Source: Saprospiraceae bacterium (GTDB taxonomy: Bacteria > Bacteroidota > Bacteroidia > Chitinophagales > Saprospiraceae). From it: a stretch of 33,248 nt of DNA. The stretch is from positions 1-33,248 of the forward strand of contig JAHDCG010000066.1 in NCBI GenBank assembly GCA_020629965.1. Direction: 5' to 3'. The translations under genes were made by a program, and so were the position numbers. The notes below the pieces were generated by a model. It worked only from the letters and a program-made list of their open reading frames with translations. It was not told the origin of the DNA and did no database searches. This document shows, in pieces, positions 23,762 through 31,859 of this stretch. How positions within the stretch are numbered: position 1 is the stretch's first letter; each line of letters opens with the position of its first letter.

Positions 23762-24570
23762 GCTTGTGCTTTAAATTCTTCAAAGTTAGACTGAATTGCC
23801 GTGAAGTGTTTCCGTACCGTGTCAAAATCGTGTCGGTTCATCCAAGCGAGCGGTATTAAGTCGCGCGCACGTGTCCAAAAATCGGCGTCGATGTGTAAAA
23901 AAGGGCGACCCGCCGCCGTCCAATTTATGCGGTCATTCCTTTTCAAAGTACGGTAGAAAAAGTGCTTTTGGGCGGCTTGTATTTCTGCCGCACCGATGTC
24001 CCAAGGATTGTCGTTTGTCCTAAGGAACGGCAAAATTGCCGAAAATCCGTAAGGTAATTCATGGTCTATCACATAAATATTTTTTTGTGATAAGAACATG
24101 TTGGGTTTTTCGAAGCGTCTGTCGCCGTTTTCCATGACCAAATCAAAGAGAAATATTCGTGCCGCTTGTTCCTGCTGAAACAATGACAGCTTTTGTCCCG
24201 ACATTAAATTGCTGTTACCGGAAATGTAGGAACTGCCGAAATTCAGACCTTTAGATTTTTTGATATTGCCGTAATCTTTATGGTTAGTCAGCGTTCCTAA
24301 AAACAAATCACCAACCTGAATTAAACAAGGATGCGGTACGTGTATGTTTAATTTTCCGGCTAAAAAAGACGCCAACAACTCTCTGCCGCAGGCGGCTTCA
24401 TCCATGCGTTCCGCGCCCCGGTACTTCAGAACGTAATCTCCCGTCGTTTGGGTATGTGTATTGAGTCCTCGGATGACCAAGGGTCGATTGGCTCCGCTTT
24501 CGGCAGTCCGAACGCTTTGCATCGCTAAGACCGTCGGTAAGGTATAACCTTTGTCAGTGATGTCGTACAT
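23740..24570 (-). CDS. HipA-like serine/threonine kinase (short HipA family)
   Basis: A 276-residue compact HipA-fold kinase. Possible ATP-binding lysine Lys49 lies in YVLKYRG. The catalytic loop is MENGDRRFEKPNMF with Asp150 and Asn157. The metal-binding segment YVIDHE has Asp169. It lacks the N-terminal subdomain of classical 440-residue HipA. It starts 31 bp after the hsdR stop and overlaps the DUF3037 gene. In this context it may be a toxin or signalling kinase linked to restriction, for example acting when the R-M system fails. That role is inference. Confidence 0.8.
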   Translation of the reverse strand: MYDITDKGYTLPTVLAMQSVRTAESGANRPLVIRGLNTHTQTTGDYVLKYRGAERMDEAACGRELLASFLAGKLNIHVPHPCLIQVGDLFLGTLTNHKDYGNIKKSKGLNFGSSYISGNSNLMSGQKLSLFQQEQAARIFLFDLVMENGDRRFEKPNMFLSQKNIYVIDHELPYGFSAILPFLRTNDNPWDIGAAEIQAAQKHFFYRTLKRNDRINWTAAGRPFLHIDADFWTRARDLIPLAWMNRHDFDTVRKHFTAIQSNFEEFKAQAWNKILQ

Positions 24571-24601
24571 AATAGTTTTTCAGTGTGTTGCCTTTCTTTC
24601 G

Positions 24602-27438
24602 TTACGCCACCAACGCCTCATTCAACTCCGCAATAATCGCATTCATTTCCCCGCCGAAGAGTTCGTACATCTTACCGAGACCGCCCTGCGCATTGAAGGG
24701 CGTGTAGTCCAAATCGTCCGTAGTGACGTGAAAACCCGTGGCGATTTGCTCTTTGAGCATGCGCAGCCATTCCATTTGTTCGGCGTTAAATTTGGTCGTA
24801 CCCGCCTGCTTGCCGAACACCCAATCCTGAAAATTTTTGTCCACCGTTTTGGTATAGGAGGTCAGCGGACTGTCCAATTCCGTGACCCGCCGGATGAGCG
24901 AGACGAGGGCGACGAGTTCGTTTTCGGGCTATCGTCTTTGACCTCTTCCAGCTTTTCGTAGGCCTCCCACACGTAATGCGGCGCGAGCTGCGGGCGGTCG
25001 GCTTTCAGTCGTTCCATAACCTCCTTTATCATCTTGAAGGTGACGTCACGGCGTTGGTAGGGCTGATTGTAAAAGATGCGCAGGGCGCGGATTTCGTCTT
25101 TATTTTCCGCCAAATACTCCTTAAAATCTTTGACAACTTTGCGCGTCTTATCTTCGGTAAAAGAGTCGAACTCGGCGCGCAGCAGCTTATCCAAATTGAT
25201 GTGGTCGATGATTTGCTCGTGGGTCTTGCGGGCGTTTTCAATATAAGTGTTCAGCTCACCGGTAAAGGGGCGGGCCGCCTCGACGAGCAGCGCCTCGCGG
25301 GCGGTTTCTTCACAGTCTTCGACGACGGCGGGCGTTTGCTCCGCCTGCGGGATTGCGCCGAGGTGTTCGGCGGTTTTGCCGGCGATTGCGTCGGGGTCGT
25401 AGGCATTGAGCAGGTTTTTGACCAAGTGTTTGAGGTCTTTACCGCCGGTGATTTCGACCACGCGGGTCTTTTCCTTTTCGGTCAGTTGTTTGTCCAGACG
25501 AATCAGGCGATTGGCGAGGGAAGTGAACAAGTCCTCGTCCGTATTGCCGTAGGTGACCGCCTCCAGCAGGGCTTTGAGCGGTACGCTGCGTTTGCGCTCC
25601 GGGGGGCGGCTGTCGGTCTTTTTGGTCTTGGTAGCCCCCACGGCGTCGATGATGATAAAGTGGGTTTTGGTGTGTTTGGCGGTGCTCGATACTTTACGCA
25701 GGTCGTCAAAGTTGATGGTGCGTGTGCCGCGACCTTTCATCTGCTCGAAGTAATTGACGCTGCGCACGTCGCGCATAAAAAGCAGAATTTCGAGCGGTTT
25801 GACATCGGTACCGGTGGCAATCATATCGACCGTCACGGCAATGCGCGGGTTCCAACTGCTGCGAAAACGTTTGAGCACATCTTTGGCTTTTTCGCCTTTT
25901 TCAATGACGTTGCCGTCGGCATCTTCGCGGTCATTTTTGCTGCCGTAAGTCACCTTTTTACAAAACTCGTTGCTTTCGCCGAATTCTTCGCGCACGATTT
26001 TTATGATGTCGTCGGCGTGGCTGTCCGTTTTGGCAAAAATCAGCGTTTTCGGCACTTCAAACACTCCCTGCTCGTTGTAGCGGTCGGGAAAAATGCCGGG
26101 CAGGCAATCTTTAAAGGCTTTGACAATTTGGCGAATTTGGTTGGGATTCACCACCTTTTTATCTAAGGCATTGGGCTGATAGATGTAGTCTTCGTCCAGT
26201 TGTTCCCGGCATTTTTTACGCGACAGTTTTTCCCGAAAATCGACGTACTCCGTCGCCCGCAGGCTGCTGCCGTTTTTGGTGATTTCGGTCTCGATGGTAA
26301 AGATGTCGTAGGGTACGTTCACGCCGTCGGTCACGGACTCTTCAAAGGTGTATTCGCTGACCACATTTTCGTTAAAAAAGCCGTAGGTGCGTTTGTCGGG
26401 CGTGGCGGTCAGCCCGATGAGGAAAGCATCGTAGTAGTCGAGGACTTGCTTCCACAGGTTATAAATCGAGCGGTGGCATTCGTCGATGATGATAAAATCA
26501 AACTGCTCGATGGGATTGGTCGCATTGTAGCCGACGGGCAGCGGGTCTTTGGGTTGCCAACCGCGCTCGTTGGGGTTTTCCTGTTCCGATACTTCATCGA
26601 GTTGCTTTTCCTGCAGTATCGAGTACAGCCGCTGAATGGTACTGATGCAGACCTGACTGTCGGCGGCGATGTAGGAGGAGTTGAGCCGCTGCACGTTGTA
26701 GAGTTCGGTAAACTTGCGGTTATCGTCTCGGGGTTGGTATTTGCGAAATTCCTGCTCGGCCTGCTCGCCGAGGTTTTTGGTATCGACGAGAAACAGGATG
26801 CGTTTGGCATCGGCGTGTTTGAGCAGCCGATAGACAAAGGTGCAGGCGGTAAAGGTCTTGCCGGCACCGGTTGCCATTTGTATCAGGGCTTTGGGGCGGT
26901 TTTCTTTAAACGACCGTTCGAGGTTGCGCACGGCTTTGATTTGGGCGGGGCGCAGCCCTTCCTCGGGCAGGGGCGGGAGGGTGTTGAGGCGGGCACGCAG
27001 GGTCGCTTTTTCTTTCAGAAAACCCTGTAAAGTTTTGGGGCGGTGAAAAGAAAAGACATTGCGGGCGCGGGGTTTAGGGTCGCGGTAGTCCGTAAATTGC
27101 GTGACCGTACCCGTGCTTTCATAGACGAAGGGGAGGGGTTCGTTATCAAAGTGTTTAAGTTTGCCGACGGCGTAGCGCACGGCTTGGTCTTCGACTACGG
27201 TAAGGCGGTGTCCTTCCTCCTCGCGTTTGGCTTCGATGACCCCGACGGGTTTGCGATTGATAAACAGGATGTAGTCCGCCGCGCCGTTACCCGCTTGGTA
27301 CTCGCGCAGCGCGATACCTTTAGCGGCATAGAAGTCCACTTCGTTTTTGGATTGTACGGTCCGGCCGGCGTCGGTCAGCATTTTGTCGATGAGGTCGCGG
27401 GCGACCTGTTCGGGGTTTTGATTGGTGTGATTAAGCAT
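24602..27438 (-). pseudogene. hsdR: Type I restriction endonuclease subunit HsdR, frameshifted near the C-terminus
   Basis: Translated from the ATG at 27438 (MLNHTNQNPEQ); a longer start at 27561 adds residues unlike the family. The PD-(D/E)xK nuclease has Asp55 and Glu69-Ala-Lys71. Walker A MATGAGKT is near 187-195 and the DEAD-type box IIIDECH near 314. Helicase motif VI-like EQMKGRGTRT and an EcoEI-type C-terminal domain follow. Around 24926-24928 one base is missing in a short G run. The read frame then ends at 24862 with junk (...SRNWTVR), while the true frame continues as NELVALVSLIRRVTELDSPL... to 24602. Repairing it gives about 945 residues. It is either a real loss of the C-terminal contact region or a sequencing error. 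Confidence 0.9.
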
Positions 27439-28207
27439 GGAAAAGATGGTGTTAGTCGTAAAAATTATACCCGTAAAAGGTAAATATATTACTTTTTCGG
27501 TAAATTGAGATTTTGAGGGGACGGACTTCGGGGATTTAGACTTTGGAATTAACCCATTCATTTTTCAAAAACCTGACAAAACATGTGCCGACACACACAT
27601 CAAATGAACGGAAAAACGGACGACTGATTTTTTCATATTGATAAGGCTTCTCTGCAACAACTCTATTACTCAACTCTACATCATGCGCACCTGTATTTGC
27701 GGGAAGGTCGAGGTGAAGCAGCCCGTCCGTCAAGTCGTGATAAACTGTCGCAGGGAAACCTTTTATTGCTTGGAAAATAATCAGGGGGTGCCACTTACAG
27801 AGTAGGAGAAATCGTTTTTGAACATTATTTGTATTCGATATTCTCCGTTAGGAAGCAGTACCGTTTAGATATTTTAAGAATTAAAAACAAATTTTACTTA
27901 TAATTACAATTATGTTAAATAGATAAAATTATAAATACCCTTTTCTCCGAAAACCGGACAAAAAAATACCTTTCTTACTCATGTCCGGATTTTGTCTATT
28001 CACCTGCCGCCGCTTGTCTGCTGCCGGTCAAACTTCTTTCCCTACCTTGCCCTTCGTCAAGTATTCCTAATTAAATACACGTTTATTGATAAGTTTCGTG
28101 GTAGAGAAAAATTCGGTAATCATGGCGCAAGTTGCCGTTCGGTGCCGGATTTTTCTGTATCACTTTTGTGAAACCCGTCAACAAACCGAAACACAAATCA
28201 ATATTGC
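27439..28207. other. Intergenic region between hsdR and the anhydrogalactose operon
   Basis: About 770 AT-rich bases holding the divergent promoters of the hsdR operon and the 28-33 kb operon. On the minus strand a frame from about 27825 to 27539 reads plausibly as protein (FPATVYHDLTDGLLHLDL, then PYQYEKISRPFFR). It has an ATG only at 27733, giving 65 residues; I do not recognise it, and it may be a gene remnant. CCGGACA (27954-27960) and TGTCCGG (27982-27988) form an inverted repeat about 220 bp before the zinc dehydrogenase. No RNA gene was seen. Confidence 0.4.
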
Positions 28208-29224
28208 ATGAAGGCAAGTCTGTATCAAGGCAATCACACCTTTACTATAGAAGAAAAAGAAATCGCCGCACCCGCCGCCGGTGAGGTACAAATCAAAGTC
28301 GCTTACTGTGGCGTCTGCGGCACCGATGTCCATATTTATCACGGCATGATGGACAAGCGCGTCCGTATTCCCGAGACCATCGGGCATGAAATGTCCGGTA
28401 CGATTGAAGCCGTCGGTCCGGAGGTAACGGGCTATGCTGTCGGTGAAAAAGTGGTCGTGCGCCCGCTCGACAATCGCGGCGAACAAGCCTCGGATAAAGG
28501 CTTCAGCCACGTCTGCAAAAAACTCAAATTTATCGGCATCGACAGCCCCGGCGCAATGCAGCAATATTGGAACGTACCCGCTTTTACCCTTCATAAATTA
28601 GCAAAAGACACAGATTTAAAACTGGCGGCGCTCACCGAACCGCTCGCGGTAGCCTGCCACGATGTGCGCCTGTCCGAACTGCAAGCGGGTGAAGTCGCCG
28701 TCGTCCTCGGCGGCGGTCCCATCGGGATGCTGGTTGCTATGGTCGCCAAGAGTAAAGGCGCGCGCGTCATTATCTCGGAAGTCAATCCCGTGCGTCTGAA
28801 AATGGCAAACGAACTCGGTTTTGAAACCGTCAATCCGGCAGAAACCGACGTACTCGCCTTCATCGAAAAAGAAACCGACGGCAGACTGGCAGACGTGGTT
28901 TTTGAAGTCGCGGGCGTACAACCGACCGTTGATTTAATGACCGAAATCGCCGGTATTCGCGGGCGCATCGTCATGGTTGCCATTCACGGACAAGCCAAAA
29001 ATGTCAGCCTGTTTCAATTCTTCTGGAAAGAACTCAAACTCATCGGCGCACGCGTTTACGAGCCGCAAGACTACGACGAAGCCATCGACCTCATCACCAA
29101 AAACGAGCTGCCTTTCGAGTCTATGATTACCAAAGTCGAGCCGCTGACCAACATTCAGCAAGTCTTTGAAAACATCGACAAAAACCCTGACGGAATGAAA
29201 GTGCTGATGGATTGTCAGGCATAA
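28208..29224 (+). CDS. Zinc-type medium-chain dehydrogenase, probable 2-keto-3-deoxygalactonate 5-dehydrogenase
   Basis: A 338-residue MDR dehydrogenase of the threonine/sorbitol dehydrogenase type. Catalytic zinc ligands are Cys37 (CGVCGTD) and His60-Glu61 (GHEMSG), and TEPLAVACH follows. The Rossmann motif VLGGGPIGM is near 176. The structural zinc lobe is degenerate: only one Cys (103) is left where four are usual. It is the first gene of a cluster with SDR, aldehyde dehydrogenase and cycloisomerase. In the known L-3,6-anhydrogalactose pathway, 2-keto-3-deoxy-L-galactonate is oxidised at C5 and then reduced to 2-keto-3-deoxy-D-gluconate. This enzyme fits the oxidation and the SDR the reduction. 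The assignment between the two is inference. Confidence 0.82.
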   Translation: MKASLYQGNHTFTIEEKEIAAPAAGEVQIKVAYCGVCGTDVHIYHGMMDKRVRIPETIGHEMSGTIEAVGPEVTGYAVGEKVVVRPLDNRGEQASDKGFSHVCKKLKFIGIDSPGAMQQYWNVPAFTLHKLAKDTDLKLAALTEPLAVACHDVRLSELQAGEVAVVLGGGPIGMLVAMVAKSKGARVIISEVNPVRLKMANELGFETVNPAETDVLAFIEKETDGRLADVVFEVAGVQPTVDLMTEIAGIRGRIVMVAIHGQAKNVSLFQFFWKELKLIGARVYEPQDYDEAIDLITKNELPFESMITKVEPLTNIQQVFENIDKNPDGMKVLMDCQA

Positions 29225-29235
29225 CGAGAAGGCGA

Positions 29236-29270
29236 AAACCACCAACTATCAACCACCAACTATCAACTAA
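29236..29270. repeat. CAACTAT heptad repeat before the SDR gene
   Basis: Five 7-mers (AAACCAC, CAACTAT, CAACCAC, CAACTAT, CAACTAA) end 3 bp before the SDR start codon. The same CAACTAT word precedes the AraC gene at 8574. There is no Shine-Dalgarno-like sequence, so the repeat itself is the leader. Confidence 0.75.
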
Positions 29271-29273
29271 TAC

Positions 29274-30044
29274 ATGAGCATTCTCAATAAATTCAGTTTA
29301 GCCGGCAAAACGGCATTAGTCACCGGCTGCAAACGCGGTATCGGCAAAGCCATGGCCATCGGATTGGCGGAAGCCGGCGCGGACATTATCGGCGTCTCGG
29401 CAACTTTGGCAAACAGCGGCAGCGATGTCGAAAAAGCGGTCAAAGCGACGGGGCGTAATTTCAAAGCCTATCGCTGCGATTTCAGTGACCGCCCCGCTTT
29501 GTACAAATTCATCGAAGCCGTCAAAAGCGACTTCCCCGTCGTCGATATTCTCGTCAATAACGCCGGAACAATCCTACGCGCTCCGGCGGCGGAACACAGC
29601 GATGAACTGTACGATAAAGTCGTCGAAGTCAACCAAAACGCGCAATTCATTTTGACCCGTGAATTCGGTAAAGAAATGGTCGCACGCGGCTCGGGCAAAG
29701 TGGTTTTTACCGCTTCCCTGTTGACTTTTCAAGGCGGTATTACCGTACCGGGTTATGCGGCAAGTAAAGGCGCCATCGGTCAATTAACCATGGCATTCGC
29801 CAACGAATGGGCGGGCAAAGGTGTCAACGTCAACGCCATCGCGCCCGGCTATATCAGCACCGACAACACCGAAGCCCTGCGCAATAATCCCGAGCGCGCC
29901 GAGTCCATTTTGGCAAGAATACCCGCCGGTCGCTGGGGCGAACCCGAAGACTTTGCCGGACCGGTCGTCTTCCTTTGCTCCGATGCGGCAGCGTACATGA
30001 GCGGCAGCATTATGCTCGTGGACGGCGGCTGGATGGGACGTTGA
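29274..30044 (+). CDS. KduD-like short-chain dehydrogenase/reductase
   Basis: A 256-residue classical SDR. Cofactor motif TGCKRGIG (17-24), NNAG (95-98), and catalytic Ser148, Tyr161 and Lys165 (YAASK). The C-terminal SGSIMLVDGGW is typical. It resembles 2-deoxy-D-gluconate 3-dehydrogenase/KduD enzymes, which interconvert 5-keto and 5-hydroxy deoxy-keto acids. Between the zinc dehydrogenase and the aldehyde dehydrogenase genes it probably reduces 2,5-diketo-3-deoxygalactonate to 2-keto-3-deoxygluconate, the substrate of KdgK. It could also act on uronate-derived 5-keto-4-deoxyuronate products. Confidence 0.88.
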   Translation: MSILNKFSLAGKTALVTGCKRGIGKAMAIGLAEAGADIIGVSATLANSGSDVEKAVKATGRNFKAYRCDFSDRPALYKFIEAVKSDFPVVDILVNNAGTILRAPAAEHSDELYDKVVEVNQNAQFILTREFGKEMVARGSGKVVFTASLLTFQGGITVPGYAASKGAIGQLTMAFANEWAGKGVNVNAIAPGYISTDNTEALRNNPERAESILARIPAGRWGEPEDFAGPVVFLCSDAAAYMSGSIMLVDGGWMGR

Positions 30045-30057
30045 GGAGGCTTGGTGA

Positions 30058-30317
30058 GACGTTAGATTTTAGACGTTAGAAATGAGACGTTAGATTTTAG
30101 ACATTAGACGTTAGACTGCCCGCGTCTCAATGAAATAGCCCTCTAATTTCAATACCCGCACCGCCCTTAAGAGGTCGTACATCGTAAATCGTACATCGTA
30201 AATCGTAAATTTTCTAAGTGCTACCCGACATCTCAATGAGAAAGACCACCGACTTCAATAATCACACCGCCCTCAAGAAGTCGTACATTGTAAATCGTAA
30301 TTCGTAAATCGCATATC
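30058..30317. repeat. Heptad repeats with 106-bp tandem duplication before the aldehyde dehydrogenase
   Basis: Nine 7-mers of the GACGTTA/GATTTTA type run from 30058 to 30120; the same family precedes the P450 gene. Then come TCGTACA/TCGTAAA heptads at 30175-30209 and again at 30281-30315, the second ending 2 bp before the start codon. The whole block around them is an imperfect direct duplication with constant offset 106 bp (TCTCAATGA at 30125 and 30231, TCGTACA at 30175 and 30281). No coding potential. Confidence 0.8.
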
Positions 30318-31769
30318 ATGTCACATAAAGAATATCAACTTTTCATCAACGGCGAATGGAAAAAATCGGCTTCCGGTTCTACCTCCGAAGTCTTGAGTCC
30401 TTCTACCGAAGAAGTCGTCGCGCTCATTCAAAACTGTACCGTTGACCAAGCAAATGAAGCCTTGCAAGCCGCCGAAACCGCGCAAAAAAGCTGGCGCAAA
30501 TTGCCGGCTCGCACCCGAGCGGATTATCTCTACAAATTTGCGGATGAAATCGACGCCAACGCCGATTACCTCGCGGAATTATTGGTAAAAGAACAAGGCA
30601 AACTCCTCAAAGTAGCTAAAATGGAAGCCGCAGTCACTGCTTCTTTCATCCGCTACGCCGCCGAAGGTGCCCGCCGTATCGAAGGCGATATCATTCCCTC
30701 GGACAATCCCAACGAGCAAATCTGGATACAAAAAGTGCCGCGCGGCGTTGTCGTAGCGATTACCGCCTGGAACTTTCCTTTGGCACTCGCCGGTCGCAAA
30801 ATCGGTCCCGCTTTGGTCGCCGGTAACACTGTCGTTTGCAAACCGACTTCAGAGACACCTTTGGCTACTTTGGAATTAGGCAATCTGGCAAATAAGGTCG
30901 GCATTCCCGCCGGTGTCATCAATATTATCACCGGTTCGGGTCGCAAAATCGGTACGGCATTGGTCGAAAGCCCGATTACCAAAATGGTCACCATGACCGG
31001 TTCTACGCCCGTCGGTCAGCAAATCGCGCGCACCGCCGCCGAAAATCTGACGCACGTACAATTGGAGTTGGGCGGCAAAGCTCCCTTCATCGCTTTCGCC
31101 GACGCCGACATCGACAAAGCCGTGGATGCCGCTTTGCATTCGCGCTTCGACAACTGCGGTCAGGTCTGCACCTGCAACGAGCGCATGTACATTCAGGAAG
31201 ACATTTACGACGAGTTTATGGATAAATTTCTGAAAAAAGTAAAAGCCATGAAAGTCGGCGACCCGATGTCGGACGATACCGATATGGGGCCGAAGGTCAA
31301 TGCTTCCGAAATCAAAAATATGGAGCATCTGGTGGCGGTCAGTCTGGAAGAGGGTGCGACTCTGGCAACGGGCGGCAAGCGTCCGGCGGGCGCACAATTC
31401 GAAAAAGGACACTGGTTCGAGCCGACCGTGCTGACCGACGTGACGCAAGACATGACCATCGTACACGAAGAGTCTTTCGGTCCGATTTTGCCTGTCCTTA
31501 AATTTAAAACCTTCGAGGAAGTAATCGGCTACGCCAACGACTGCGAGTTCGGTCTGGCGGCCATGGTATTCACCAAAGACATGAAGACTATCATGCGCTG
31601 CAACGAAGAGCTGGAATACGGCGAAATTTACGTCAACCGCGGTCACGGCGAGCAACACCAAGGCTTCCACAACGGCTACAAAAAGTCGGGCAGCGGCGGC
31701 GAAGACGGCAAATACGGCTTTGAGCAGTATTTGGAGAAGAAGACTTTTTATGTGAATTACGGTAATTAA
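30318..31769 (+). CDS. NAD(P)-dependent aldehyde dehydrogenase, probable 3,6-anhydro-L-galactose dehydrogenase
   Basis: A 483-residue ALDH of the lactaldehyde/succinate-semialdehyde dehydrogenase group. Oxyanion Asn152 lies in AWNFP, general base Glu250 in LELGGKAPF, and nucleophile Cys284 in NCGQVCTC. The cofactor site MTGSTPVG is near 226-233. The last residues carry the AldA-like SGSGGEDGKYGFEQYL segment. The next gene encodes the anhydrogalactonate cycloisomerase, so oxidation of 3,6-anhydro-L-galactose to anhydrogalactonate is the natural role. Without that neighbour only a general AldA assignment would be possible. Confidence 0.88.
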   Translation: MSHKEYQLFINGEWKKSASGSTSEVLSPSTEEVVALIQNCTVDQANEALQAAETAQKSWRKLPARTRADYLYKFADEIDANADYLAELLVKEQGKLLKVAKMEAAVTASFIRYAAEGARRIEGDIIPSDNPNEQIWIQKVPRGVVVAITAWNFPLALAGRKIGPALVAGNTVVCKPTSETPLATLELGNLANKVGIPAGVINIITGSGRKIGTALVESPITKMVTMTGSTPVGQQIARTAAENLTHVQLELGGKAPFIAFADADIDKAVDAALHSRFDNCGQVCTCNERMYIQEDIYDEFMDKFLKKVKAMKVGDPMSDDTDMGPKVNASEIKNMEHLVAVSLEEGATLATGGKRPAGAQFEKGHWFEPTVLTDVTQDMTIVHEESFGPILPVLKFKTFEEVIGYANDCEFGLAAMVFTKDMKTIMRCNEELEYGEIYVNRGHGEQHQGFHNGYKKSGSGGEDGKYGFEQYLEKKTFYVNYGN

Positions 31770-31776
31770 GGCTTCC

Positions 31777-31853
31777 GTTGTTGAATCGTTGAATCGTTGA
31801 ATTGTTGAGCGCAGGTGCTCCTTCAACACCTCAACGGTTCAACAATTCAACCA
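31777..31853. repeat. Paired octad repeats before the cycloisomerase gene
   Basis: The left arm has TTGAATCG twice, then TTGAATTG and TTGAGCGC (31781-31812). The right arm has TTCAACAC, CTCAACGG, TTCAACAA and TTCAACCA (31822-31853). The right arm is the complement of the left type, so a long hairpin can form, ending 6 bp before the start codon. It contains no stop in one frame, which artificially extends the following gene to 31815. Confidence 0.75.
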
Positions 31854-31859
31854 TATTTT

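Noticed and set aside
24976-26166. Long plus-strand open frame opposite hsdR (396 codons), and similar frames opposite hsdM (18767-19891)
   Set aside because: Antisense shadows produced by GC-rich codon use; the opposite strand encodes clear HsdR and HsdM motifs.
27439-27561. Longer N-terminus of HsdR
   Set aside because: The 41 extra residues are unlike HsdR; MLNHTNQNPEQVARDLIDKML matches the expected beginning.
31815-31859. Upstream start giving a 379-residue cycloisomerase
   Set aside because: The extra 15 residues are encoded by the octad repeat; the ATG at 31860 gives the family's usual length and N-terminus.
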